Below, piece after piece: positions 1-6,678 of a DNA stretch of 27,887 bases. Position 1 is the stretch's first letter. Each line of letters starts with the position of its first letter. A program made the position numbers and the translations under genes. The stretch is from JASHVB01 sp049522565 (GTDB taxonomy: Bacteria > Pseudomonadota > Alphaproteobacteria > Acetobacterales > Acetobacteraceae): positions 1 through 27,887 of the forward strand of contig JBEKNT010000028.1 in the NCBI GenBank assembly GCA_049522565.1, in the 5' to 3' direction. Under the pieces are notes generated by a model, which did not search any database, was not told where the DNA came from, and saw only the letters and a list, made by a program, of their open reading frames with translations.

Positions 1-84
1 ACGAAGCAACCTCCCGCCCGGTGAGCCAGGGACGCGGCTTATCGGGCGGGAGGTTGCTTCGTCGCGACCGCTCCTCGCAATGAC
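1..84. repeat. Palindromic intergenic repeat with 20-bp perfect arms
   Basis: Bases 1-20 and 43-62 are perfect inverted repeats around a 22-nt loop. The right arm runs into CGCTCCTCGCAATGAC (69-84). That tail, read in reverse, is the GTCATTGCGAGGAGCG sequence typical of short interspersed palindromes in many alphaproteobacterial genomes. A related but degenerate copy lies at 8670-8726. The element ends directly before the Rieske gene, so its hairpin may lie in that gene's leader. The left edge is cut by the window, so the full length is unknown. Confidence 0.8.
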
Positions 85-100
85 AAGGGGTTCCGAGGCG

Positions 101-1312
101 ATGATTGACATGCACACCGAACCGCCGCGCGACGATCCACTCCGCGACGACGGCACCGCGTACACCCAGGCGCCCCCGTCATACGACGCCGAACTGACCG
201 AAGTGCGGCGCGGCACCCCGATGGGCGAGCTGCTGCGGCGCTACTGGCATCCGGTGGGCCTCGCCGCCGACGCGGGCGCAACGCCGCGCCAGGTGCGTGC
301 GCTCGGCGAGGACCTGATCCTGTTCCGCGATGGTACCGGCGTGCCCGGACTGCTGCACGCACGCTGCTGCCATCGCGGCACCACCCTGTATTACGGCCGT
401 GTCGAGGCGACCGGCATCCGCTGCTGCTATCATGGCTGGCTGTTCGACACGGAAGGCCACTGCCTCGACCAGCCCTGCGAGCCCGAAGGCGGCCGCCAGC
501 GCGGGCGCATCCGCCAGCCGTGGTATCCGGTGCAGGAACGTTACGGCCTGATCTTCGCCTATATGGGCCCGCCCGAGCGCAAGCCGGTTCTCCCCCGCTA
601 CGAATGCCTGGAGGTGCTGGACGAGGGCGAATTCCTGGAAGCCGACGACACGTCGCTAGGCGGTGGCGGCCCGCCGATCATTCCTTGCAACTGGCTACAG
701 CATTTCGAGAACGTCGTCGATCCGCTGCATGTGCCGATCCTGCACGGCGCGTTCAGCGGCGCGCAGTTCACCGCGGCGATGGCGGCAATGCCGCAAGTGG
801 AATTCGCGGCGACCGACACCGCGGTGACGGTACGCTCGCAACGACCAGCCGAGGACGGGCGCGTGTTCCATCGCGTCACCGAGGCCGTGCTGCCGACCCT
901 GCGCGTCGTGCCGAATCCGCGCGTGGCGCAGTTCGCCCGCGTCGAATCCATCGGCTGGGTGCTGCCGATCGACGACACCTCGTTTCGCATCTACGTCGCC
1001 GGACGCGTGCGGCAGAAGGGCGACATCGGCCGCATGCGCTCGAAGTTTGGCGGGAAATTCTGGTGGGAGCTGACCGAGGCGGAACATCGCGCGCTGCCGG
1101 GCGACTACGAAGCCCAGGTCGGCCAGGGACCCATCACGCTGCATGCGGAGGAGCATCTGGCGAGTTCCGACCGCGGCATCGCCATGTTACGCCGGTTGCT
1201 GCGGCGCCAGGTCCGAGCAGTGGCGGAAGGTCGGGATCCGGCCGGAACCAGCTTCGACCCGGACGCGCCGCCGGTGGTGTTCGAGGCGGGGAACTACGTC
1301 CGCGATCGATGA
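101..1312 (+). CDS. Rieske [2Fe-2S] aromatic ring-hydroxylating oxygenase, alpha subunit
   Basis: 403-aa oxygenase component predicted to hydroxylate or O-demethylate an aromatic or related substrate, using electrons from a separate reductase. The Rieske motif is C89-x-H91 with C108-x-x-H111, within RCCHRG and CCYHGW. The mononuclear iron site follows at N197-E203-D207-H210-H215 (NWLQHFENVVDPLHVPILHG), where D207 would be the bridging Asp. Length and layout resemble phthalate dioxygenase and VanA type single-component oxygenases. I chose the ATG at 101 because AAGGGG and GAGG lie just upstream; the in-frame ATG at 80 lies inside the palindromic repeat and has no ribosome-binding site. No reductase or ferredoxin gene is adjacent; the nearest electron-transfer gene is the ferredoxin reductase 10 kb away. 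The substrate cannot be predicted. Confidence 0.93.
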   Translation: MIDMHTEPPRDDPLRDDGTAYTQAPPSYDAELTEVRRGTPMGELLRRYWHPVGLAADAGATPRQVRALGEDLILFRDGTGVPGLLHARCCHRGTTLYYGRVEATGIRCCYHGWLFDTEGHCLDQPCEPEGGRQRGRIRQPWYPVQERYGLIFAYMGPPERKPVLPRYECLEVLDEGEFLEADDTSLGGGGPPIIPCNWLQHFENVVDPLHVPILHGAFSGAQFTAAMAAMPQVEFAATDTAVTVRSQRPAEDGRVFHRVTEAVLPTLRVVPNPRVAQFARVESIGWVLPIDDTSFRIYVAGRVRQKGDIGRMRSKFGGKFWWELTEAEHRALPGDYEAQVGQGPITLHAEEHLASSDRGIAMLRRLLRRQVRAVAEGRDPAGTSFDPDAPPVVFEAGNYVRDR

Positions 1313-1399
1313 GTTCAATCCCCGGCGCGACGGCGGCGCCACCCGCACAACCGGTGGCCGCCACCGTTCCAGGCAGGGAAGATCGTTTGCCGGCAGCCC

Positions 1400-1597
1400 C
1401 TAATCCGCCGATCCGCCGACCGTTCTCACGCCCACGTTGGCGCCCCGGGACAATCCGCGTTGCGCCAATGAACCGGTGTCTCTTCCCGACAAGTCGGCGA
1501 GCAAGGACCACACCTTGGCGGGGTCCATCGGCACGTCCGGGTCGTTCAACAGCGTGTCAAGTTCGTCCAGTTTCCGGGCGTAGTCGTCCTGCGTCAT
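1400..1597 (-). CDS. Small acidic protein of unknown function
   Basis: 65-aa protein. Its first 40 residues look like a compact, acidic, helical domain (DELDTLLNDPDVPMDPAKVW), followed by a Gly/Arg/Ser-rich tail with no recognisable fold. AGGAG lies about 11 nt before the ATG. I know of small alphaproteobacterial proteins with a similar 'LLNDPDVPMDP..VW' core but cannot assign a function. It converges on the Rieske gene, 87 bp away. Coding status rests on the ribosome-binding site and the ordered N-terminal sequence, so moderate confidence. Confidence 0.6.
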   Translation of the reverse strand: MTQDDYARKLDELDTLLNDPDVPMDPAKVWSLLADLSGRDTGSLAQRGLSRGANVGVRTVGGSAD

Positions 1598-1926
1598 AGG
1601 CTTCGCGGCTCCTGCACTGACAGATCGCGTCCAGTCTCCGCATGAAAGCGGCGGCGATTGGGCGCAATCATGGAGATAGGAGCCTTACTGGGAGGTTAAC
1701 GGGGCCGGCCTATCACACCGACGATAGCGCCGGGGCGGCGACGCGGACCGCCGGCTGAGCCGGATTTTGGCAACGCAATTCGCCCTCCGGCGCGGCGTCC
1801 CGGCCGCGTTGCCATCGCCAACCCGCCGCGTTCCGGGGCGCGGACACAGATGCAACGATCTCAGGGGCCGGGCGCACGCCCGATGTGTGGCCGCGGTGAT
1901 CGTGCCCGCCGGTTACGCGGCACCGC
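1598..1926. other. Intergenic stretch, no gene seen
   Basis: 329 bases between the start of the small acidic protein and the end of the dihydroorotase gene. Open frames here lack ribosome-binding sites and look like shadows of GC-rich sequence. The only structures noted are a short inverted repeat GATTG-ggcg-CAATC near 1657-1670 and a long-loop GCGGTG/CACCGC pair just beyond the dihydroorotase stop. Neither is convincing as a terminator. Confidence 0.5.
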
Positions 1927-3261
1927 TCAGCCGATGAAACGCACCAGCTTGCCGACCGGGGCGCCCAGCACCTCATCCTCTCGCATCACCACGTTGCCGC
2001 GCACGATCGTGGCTACCGGCCAGCCGGTGATGTCCATGCCGGCGAACGGGGTCCAGCCGCACGGCGAGACGATCCACGACTCCTCGATGCGCCGCCGCCG
2101 CTTCAGGTCCACCAGCGTGAAGTCCGCGTCGTAACCCGCCGCGAGGCGTCCTTTGCCGACCGCGCCATAGACCCGCGCCGGGCCGGCGCACAGCAGGTCC
2201 ACCATGCGGGTCACCGACAGGCGGCCGGCATTCACGTGGTCGAGCATCACCGGCACGATGGTCTGCACGCCGGTCAGCCCGGCAGGGCAATCCGGCCAGG
2301 GCAGGTGCTTTTTCTGCCGCGAATGCGGGGCGTGGTCCGACCCGACCGTATCCACCGTGCCGTCGTTGATCGCCCGCCAGGCCGCCGCCTGCACCTCCGC
2401 CCCGCGGATCGGCGGGTTCATCACCCCGAACCCCTCCAGCCGGTCGTAGCAGTCCGGCGCGACCTGGGTGAGGTGGTTGACCAGCACCTCGCAGGTGGCG
2501 ATGTCGCGGAAGTCCTTCAGGTAGTCGAGTTCCTCGGCGGTGGAGACGTGCAGGATATGCGCCGGCCGGCCGGTGGCGCGGGCCAGCGCCATCAGCCGCC
2601 GCGTGCCGAGGAACGCGGTCTCCACGTCGCGCCATTCCATGTGGCTGCGGTAGGGATCACCCGACTTGAACAGGTGTTTGCGGTCCTGCAGCCGGTACTC
2701 GTCCTCGCTGTGATAGGCGATGCGCCGCCGGCCCGAGCGCATGACGCGCTCCAGGTGTTCGTCGTCCTCTACCATCAGGTCGCCGGTGGAGCTGCCGGCG
2801 AAGATTTTTATCCCGCACACGCCGCGGCCGAGTTCCAGTTTCGCCAGTTCCGGGATGTTGGTCTTGGTGCCGCCGACATAGAGGCCCATGTCGCACCAGG
2901 CCTCGCGTTCGACGTAGTCCTGCTTCCAGGCGAGTTTTTCCGCGTCGGTGATCGACGGCGCGGTGTTGGGCATGTCGAACACCGCGGCCAGGCCGCCAAG
3001 CACGGCGGCGCGAGTGCCGGTCGGGATACTTTCCACCGCCTTGTCGCCGGGGTCGCGCAGATGCACATGCGGATCGATCAGGCCGGGCAGCACGAACAGG
3101 CCGCTGGCGTCGACGGTCTGGTCGGCGGTGGCATCGGCGGGGACGCCGAGCGCCGCGATGCGCCCGTGGCGCACACCGACGCTGGTCGCCTCGGTCCCCC
3201 AGGGCAGCACGCAAGTGCCGTTGCGGATCAGCAGGTCGAAATGCGCTGGCATGTTGGACAC
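1927..3261 (-). CDS. pyrC: Dihydroorotase (class I amidohydrolase)
   Basis: 444-aa cytosolic zinc amidohydrolase; the family interconverts N-carbamoyl-L-aspartate and dihydroorotate in de novo pyrimidine synthesis. All expected metal ligands are present: H65 and H67 in DPHVHLRDPG, carboxylated K152 in GIKIFAGSS, H184 (AYHSED), H238 (ILHVST) and D309 (GSDHAPH). The substrate-region motif MNPPIRG is at 281-287. It is therefore not the inactive PyrX type. The ATG is preceded by AAGGGTG about 7 nt upstream. It stands alone, with no pyrB or carA next to it, so a hydantoinase-like or allantoinase-like role is a weaker alternative. A degenerate 14-bp tandem repeat lies 40-108 bp upstream. Confidence 0.9.
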   Translation of the reverse strand: MSNMPAHFDLLIRNGTCVLPWGTEATSVGVRHGRIAALGVPADATADQTVDASGLFVLPGLIDPHVHLRDPGDKAVESIPTGTRAAVLGGLAAVFDMPNTAPSITDAEKLAWKQDYVEREAWCDMGLYVGGTKTNIPELAKLELGRGVCGIKIFAGSSTGDLMVEDDEHLERVMRSGRRRIAYHSEDEYRLQDRKHLFKSGDPYRSHMEWRDVETAFLGTRRLMALARATGRPAHILHVSTAEELDYLKDFRDIATCEVLVNHLTQVAPDCYDRLEGFGVMNPPIRGAEVQAAAWRAINDGTVDTVGSDHAPHSRQKKHLPWPDCPAGLTGVQTIVPVMLDHVNAGRLSVTRMVDLLCAGPARVYGAVGKGRLAAGYDADFTLVDLKRRRRIEESWIVSPCGWTPFAGMDITGWPVATIVRGNVVMREDEVLGAPVGKLVRFIG

Positions 3262-3300
3262 CCTTGGTTTGGCTGGGTCAGGATCGCCATGGCGGCGGAT

Positions 3301-3369
3301 GGGTCAAGACGCATGGATCAGGACGGGTGGATCAGGACGGGTGGGTCAGGCGGATGGATCGCGACGTGT
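3301..3369. repeat. Five degenerate 14-bp tandem repeats upstream of dihydroorotase gene
   Basis: The unit GGATCAGGACGGGT is perfect at 3315-3328 and 3329-3342. Degenerate units flank it: GGGTCAAGACGCAT (3301-3314), GGGTCAGGCGGAT (3343-3355, one base short) and GGATCGCGACGTGT (3356-3369). The array sits where the promoter or 5' leader of the minus-strand dihydroorotase gene should be. It could be a binding-site array or simple slippage-derived sequence. Confidence 0.8.
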
Positions 3370-3462
3370 AGTCCAAAAGACGTGGGTCATGGCAGGTAAG
3401 TCACCCGGCAACCGAATCGCCGCGACGCGTTAACGCGATGCTAGCTTGTTAGGCGCATTCCT

Positions 3463-3508
3463 CCAGCCGGTGGGAGCGGTACCGACCGGCGAGAGCAGTA
3501 CCGGCTGG
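3463..3508. repeat. 9-bp inverted repeat
   Basis: CCAGCCGGT (3463-3471) pairs perfectly with ACCGGCTGG (3500-3508) across 28 nt that hold further CGGTACCG and ACCGG words. It lies about 50 bp before the small membrane protein gene. It could be an operator, a leader hairpin or part of an interspersed repeat. Confidence 0.45.
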
Positions 3509-3560
3509 AACGGCGTGTCCCCCGCATGAGCCGCTGCCTCAATGCGAGCCGAGGTGTGCA

Positions 3561-3887
3561 ATGCAAAAGCCGACTCCCGGCCCGGTCTGGCGGATCCTCG
3601 GATGGATCCTGGTGCCGCTGTACTACCCCGAATACCGCCGGCTGTTGATCCGAAGTTATGTTCTGTCGGCACGCCTGGAACTGCTGTGCACCTTCTTCGC
3701 GGTGATCTCGCCGTTCGCCACCCCATCCCTGCTCCGGCTGATACGCGGCCGGCTTCAACGGCTGCGTGAGGACGTCGCGGAGTTCGGTCGCCTGGTCCGC
3801 ATGCCGCGTGCACGATTAACGCTATCGCGCACCCAAGTCACCCAGCCGGTCAGCAACGGCAGCGAATTTCAAAATCCCTGGACGTAA
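3561..3887 (+). CDS. Small membrane-associated protein of unknown function
   Basis: 108-aa predicted protein with two hydrophobic stretches, about residues 10-22 (WRILGWILVPLYY) and 40-58 (LELLCTFFAVISPF), joined and followed by Arg-rich segments. This is consistent with a small inner-membrane protein. GAGG lies 6 nt before the ATG. The last 25 residues are polar and unstructured. I recognise no family. Overlapping frames on the other strand lack ribosome-binding sites and read as Arg/Pro-rich shadows. The hydrophobic pattern and ribosome-binding site make this the best candidate, but coding status is uncertain. Confidence 0.45.
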   Translation: MQKPTPGPVWRILGWILVPLYYPEYRRLLIRSYVLSARLELLCTFFAVISPFATPSLLRLIRGRLQRLREDVAEFGRLVRMPRARLTLSRTQVTQPVSNGSEFQNPWT

Positions 3888-4064
3888 GGGTGCGGCCCGC
3901 CGGGTCGGTCCTCGCCCTGACCCGGCGGCGGAAGCGCCGGCGGCTTCACGCTCCAGTGATGTCGAGCATACGCACGTTGCGACGAATGCGAAAACGTGCG
4001 TGCCTGCTCCAGGCTCGCGTATGGTTCCGCGCTTGGCTGGTCGCACCGGCTGGAGACATCGTCC

Positions 4065-4391
4065 ATGCGGCGTTTCATCCTGGCGGCGATTCCATTGCTG
4101 GTGCGGGCGGCCTCGGCGGCCCCGCCGGATGATGCCGACCCGACGCTCGCCCCCTGGTTCAACGACCTGCGGCAACCCTGGACGAATGCGTTGTGCTGCT
4201 CGATGGCCGACTGTCGCCCGGCCGAATCGCGCATACAGGGTGACCATTACGAGGCGTTCGTCGGTGGCGAATGGCGGGTTGTACCTGACGACAAGGTGCT
4301 ACAGCGCAGCGACAATCCGACCGGACATGCGGTCGTTTGCTGGACGCCGCGGGCAGGGATTTTATGTTTTGTCCGAGCGCCGGAAAGTTGA
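4065..4391 (+). CDS. Small secreted Cys-containing protein, unknown function
   Basis: 108-aa protein with a short Sec signal peptide (MRRFILAAIPLLVRAASA, cleavage before APPDD). The predicted periplasmic domain carries C44-C45-xxxx-C50 (CCSMADC) and C92 and C101 near the end (VVCWTP, ILCFVR). It resembles small alphaproteobacterial exported proteins with a 'CC..ADCR...WR.VP...NPTG..V.C...ILCF' pattern and no known function; the Cys pattern suggests disulfides. I chose the ATG at 4065 because it starts the signal peptide and GGAG lies upstream; an in-frame upstream start would bury it. The last 40 codons are partly duplicated 420 bp downstream as a decayed copy. Confidence 0.75.
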   Translation: MRRFILAAIPLLVRAASAAPPDDADPTLAPWFNDLRQPWTNALCCSMADCRPAESRIQGDHYEAFVGGEWRVVPDDKVLQRSDNPTGHAVVCWTPRAGILCFVRAPES

Positions 4392-4439
4392 GCGGTCACA
4401 CAACGCTGCATGCGACGATGCGGAGCCTGAGAATGCAAA

Positions 4440-4475
4440 GACCCCCGCACGCACGAAGGCGTTTGAGCGGGGGTC
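4440..4475 (-). terminator. Hairpin terminator of micro-unit copy 1
   Basis: GACCCCCGC (4440-4448) pairs with GCGGGGGTC (4467-4475). An inner ACGC/GCGT stem closes a small loop. Read on the minus strand the hairpin is followed by TTTGCATTCTC; on the plus strand by GGTTTTG. It probably ends the minus-strand micro-unit and may also stop transcription from the convergent secreted-protein gene, whose stop codon is 49 bp away. Confidence 0.65.
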
Positions 4476-4519
4476 GGTTTTGCGAAGTCGAACTTCGCGC
4501 TCGGGCTGAAAGCGCCCGG

Positions 4520-4594
4520 CTATATCTTGGACTTACGGGTTCCGCTGCCGGTGCCAAGCAGGCCGACAACCCCGAACATCCCAGGTGGAGTCAT
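4520..4594 (-). CDS. Micro-ORF copy 1, 24 aa, duplicated at 4937-5011
   Basis: Predicted 24-aa peptide beginning MTPPGMFGVVGLLGTGSG and ending in a basic TRKSK motif. AAGGAGG lies at 4608-4614, 13 nt before the ATG, which is longer than ideal. The paralogue has the same length with no gaps: 8 base differences over 75, giving four synonymous-only codons out of eight changes at most and four residue changes. The pattern is hydrophobic and Gly-rich, then cationic, as in small membrane-active or membrane-bound peptides, but I recognise no family. After the stop come hairpins CGGGC/GCCCG (4502-4518), GCGAAGT/ACTTCGC (4482-4498) and the terminator. The alternative is that the transcript works only as a structured RNA. 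Confidence 0.4.
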   Translation of the reverse strand: MTPPGMFGVVGLLGTGSGTRKSKI

Positions 4595-4632
4595 GCGGTT
4601 TATGCATCCTCCTTCGCTGTTGGACACGCGAT

Positions 4633-4662
4633 AGACTTGTGCCGAACCGGGGGCGTTGTCAA
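4633..4662 (-). promoter_or_regulatory. Putative promoter of micro-unit copy 1
   Basis: On the minus strand a perfect TTGACA (plus-strand 4657-4662) is followed after 18 nt by AAGTCT (4633-4638), a poor -10. The equivalent TTGACA is kept in the second copy although the sequence around it has diverged. The Shine-Dalgarno of the micro-ORF follows about 19 nt beyond the -10. Confidence 0.45.
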
Positions 4663-4688
4663 GCCTTGTTGTGCAGTGTTGTGCAAGC

Positions 4689-4811
4689 AAATGGCGCGTG
4701 ATGCCTGACGACGAGCAACAGCCGCGCGGCGACACTCCGGCCGGACGCATGGTGGTGCACAGGACGCCGTGCGGCGGGAGCCAGCGTTCTGTGCGTGCGC
4801 CGGAAAATTGA
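4689..4811 (+). pseudogene. Decayed duplicate of the secreted-protein C-terminus
   Basis: The frame reads KWRVMPDDEQQPRGDTPAGR, continues, and ends VRAPEN plus stop. It aligns without gaps to residues 69-108 of the secreted protein at 4065-4391, with about 20 of 40 positions identical. Both C-terminal Cys equivalents (C92, C101) are replaced by His and Arg, and there is no start codon, signal peptide or N-terminal half. It is a remnant carried along in the tandem duplication. Confidence 0.7.
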
Positions 4812-4857
4812 GCCGCACCACGAGGTGCTTGCGATAAGCGGTGGCCGAAAAAGCAGA

Positions 4858-4893
4858 GACCCCCGCACGCGCGAAGGCGTTTGAGCGGGGGTC
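4858..4893 (-). terminator. Hairpin terminator of micro-unit copy 2
   Basis: GACCCCCGC (4858-4866) pairs with GCGGGGGTC (4885-4893); the inner ACGC/GCGT stem is kept and the only change from copy 1 lies in the loop (T to C on the minus strand). On the minus strand it is followed by TCTCTGCTTTTTC, a better U-tract than that of copy 1. Confidence 0.65.
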
Positions 4894-4936
4894 GGATTGC
4901 GAAGCTATACTTCGCGCTCGGGCTGATGCCGCCCGG

Positions 4937-5011
4937 CTATGTCTTGGACTTGCGGGTTTCGCTGCCGGTGCCAAGCGGTCCGACAACCCCAAACATCCCA
5001 GGTGGTGCCAT
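4937..5011 (-). CDS. Micro-ORF copy 2, 24 aa
   Basis: Paralogue of the micro-ORF at 4520-4594: it begins MAPPGMFGVVGPLGTGSE and ends TRKSKT. AGGAGG lies at 5025-5030, again exactly 13 nt before the ATG. The unit has the same order as copy 1: TTGACA box, Shine-Dalgarno followed by ATGCATAAAC, ORF, hairpin CGGGC/GCCCG (4919-4935), hairpin GCGAAG/CTTCGC (4899-4915), terminator. The frame starting at the ATG touching the Shine-Dalgarno differs in length and sequence between copies, so the frame given here is preferred. Function unknown. Confidence 0.4.
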   Translation of the reverse strand: MAPPGMFGVVGPLGTGSETRKSKT

Positions 5012-5047
5012 TCTGTTTATGCATCCTCCTGTCGTTGAACACATAAG

Positions 5048-5076
5048 AGATTTGTGGTTGGAAGTGCATTTGTCAA
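5048..5076 (-). promoter_or_regulatory. Putative promoter of micro-unit copy 2
   Basis: On the minus strand TTGACA (plus-strand 5071-5076), then a 17-nt spacer and AAATCT (5048-5053). The -35 is perfect and the -10 poor. Position relative to the Shine-Dalgarno matches copy 1 within 3 nt. Confidence 0.45.
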
Positions 5077-5095
5077 GGCGTGTTACCTTGCGCTG

Positions 5096-5390
5096 ACACC
5101 GCGACAAGCAAAAAATATTCCTGAGACGTATTAGATAATTTCCGATGAACGATGCATGCCGGAGCGCACAAAACGTCATGCGCCGCCCGGCACCGCCGGT
5201 GGAGGGCATATGCCTTCCTGGCGAATCGGAAGCGGCATGCCGCACGGCGCCGGACCCGAGGGCGGCGCGAAGCGGGCACGGCCGCGCCGGCCGTCCACCT
5301 GATCGGCCTTCCCAGACCTTATCCTCGCGCCCCGTAGCGTGCCATGGCCCGGCGCATGGTGCCGGCTGCCGGCGCAGTCGGTGCGGTGGC
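5096..5390. other. Intergenic stretch, AT-richer patch, no gene seen
   Basis: Bases 5103-5148 are unusually AT-rich for this window (CAAAAAATATTCC, TATTAGATAATTTCC) and lie upstream of micro-unit copy 2. They may be an UP-type or protein-binding promoter region, or a remnant of acquired DNA. The rest to 5390 is GC-rich with no supported ORF. Confidence 0.4.
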
Positions 5391-6521
5391 TTATCGTCCC
5401 GCCGCCATCTGCTCCGCGAGGCGCATCAACACTGGCACCGCGGCGGCGAGATCGGCGATGCGGACCTTCTCGGTTGGCGTATGCGCCTCGGCGATGTCGC
5501 CGGGTCCGAGCACCACGCACGGTGCGATCGCCTGCAACTCCGAGGCATCGGTGCCGTAGGGCGCGGTGCGCGGCGGCTTACCCGCCGTATCGGCGCACAG
5601 GCGCACCAGGGGATGGTCCGCCGGCAACTCCGGGGGAAAACCCTCGCGCGCCTCGGTCACCGACACGCCGGCGCGGGAAGCGGCCGTGTACACCGCGTCC
5701 AGCACAGGCGTGGGATCGAGTTTCGCCGAGTAGCGGAACTTGATGCGCGCCGTCGCCAGCGGAACGGTCACGTTGACCGCTGCGCCATGGTTGTCGATCA
5801 CCAGGTTGAAGTCGCTGAAGGGTGGATCGTAGTCGGGATCCTGCAAGCCACGGTCGCTGCGCAGGCGCTCGAACACCGCCTGCATCTCGACCAGGAACGG
5901 GATCAGCGCCCAGTTGGCGTTACGGCCCTTGCCGGTGCTGCTGTGCGCCTGCACGCCGCGGGCGACGCAGGTGAAGGCGATATGGGCACGGTGGCCGCGC
6001 ACCGGGATCAGGCTGGTGGGCTCCACCACGACGATGCCACGCGGCTTCACCCGCCGCACCAGCTCGGATTGTGCGGCGATCAGCCTGGCGCCCTGTTTGC
6101 TGGTCTCTTCATCGGTGGTGAGCAGCAGGGTGATGGGCACGCTTGCCGGTAGCGAACGCGCGGCGACGATGGCGGCGGCGACGGGGCCTTTCATGTCGGT
6201 GCTGCCCAGGCCGTGCAGCGTGCCGTCGGCATCGATGTGTGCCGACCAGGGGTCCTGCTGCCAGCCGGTGTCGGGCACCGTGTCCATGTGACCGGACAAG
6301 GCCAATCCCCCTCGCGCGGTGCCGCCGGACGGGCCGCGATGCGCCACCAGGACGCGCTTCGCCACGCCGGCCGGGTCGGTATAGTCGAGGCGCTCGATGT
6401 CGAAGCCGGCAAGGGCGGCTTCGATCCGTTCGGCCACGGGCAGGTTGGAGACGAAGCTGCGGCTGTCGATGCGCACCAGGTCGCTGGCGAGGTCGATGAG
6501 AAGGTCAGAGGGCTCGGGCAT
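5391..6521 (-). CDS. M20 family deacylase, acetylornithine deacetylase/succinyl-DAP desuccinylase type
   Basis: 376-aa cytosolic two-metal hydrolase expected to remove an acyl or peptidyl group from an amino acid. Metal and catalytic residues are all visible: H78-x-D80 (LSGHMDTVPDT), bridging D109 (GLGSTDMKG), catalytic E138 with E139 (TTDEETSKQGA), E167 (VVVEPTS) and H347 (AEAHTPTEKV). The residues between about 170 and 285 form the dimerisation domain, including AHSSTGKGRNAN. The ATG at 6521 has AGGAG upstream; the open frame runs further upstream but without domain support. The best name is ArgE/DapE-like; substrate is not resolvable by eye and no arginine or lysine genes are nearby. Confidence 0.88.
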   Translation of the reverse strand: MPEPSDLLIDLASDLVRIDSRSFVSNLPVAERIEAALAGFDIERLDYTDPAGVAKRVLVAHRGPSGGTARGGLALSGHMDTVPDTGWQQDPWSAHIDADGTLHGLGSTDMKGPVAAAIVAARSLPASVPITLLLTTDEETSKQGARLIAAQSELVRRVKPRGIVVVEPTSLIPVRGHRAHIAFTCVARGVQAHSSTGKGRNANWALIPFLVEMQAVFERLRSDRGLQDPDYDPPFSDFNLVIDNHGAAVNVTVPLATARIKFRYSAKLDPTPVLDAVYTAASRAGVSVTEAREGFPPELPADHPLVRLCADTAGKPPRTAPYGTDASELQAIAPCVVLGPGDIAEAHTPTEKVRIADLAAAVPVLMRLAEQMAAGR

Positions 6522-6678
6522 CGCGCGGGGCGCTCCTGCGGTCGTGGGAAGGGTTGTTGTAGCAGCCAGGACCGGGGGTGAGGGGAGAACCGCCCGGAAG
6601 GGAACCGGCGCGGCGCCGCAGTTCCGTTCCGGGTCGATCGACAGGCCGCCCGGTCGGGCCTGAAATCGCGGAGGCGGC

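Larger units (their letters stand above)
4269..5095. repeat. Divergent tandem duplication, period about 413-420 bp
   Basis: Segment 4269-4680 is repeated at 4689-5095. Matched landmarks are the TGG codon of the secreted protein (4272/4692), hairpin arm GACCCCCGC (4440/4858), micro-ORF stop (4520/4937), micro-ORF start (4594/5011) and TTGACA box (4657/5071). Conservation is uneven. The block from the terminator hairpin to the Shine-Dalgarno is about 90 percent identical by eye. The secreted-protein tail is about half identical at protein level, and the spacer between TTGACA and the Shine-Dalgarno is largely diverged. So the duplication is old and its core has been held by selection. Confidence 0.85.

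Noticed and set aside
2236..3399. 387-codon plus-strand frame opposite dihydroorotase
   Set aside because: It mirrors the dihydroorotase codons on the opposite strand and has no family features or ribosome-binding site.
4269..5095. CRISPR-like or IS-like direct repeats
   Set aside because: There are only two long, diverged copies with gene content, no short regular repeats or spacers, no transposase and no target duplications.
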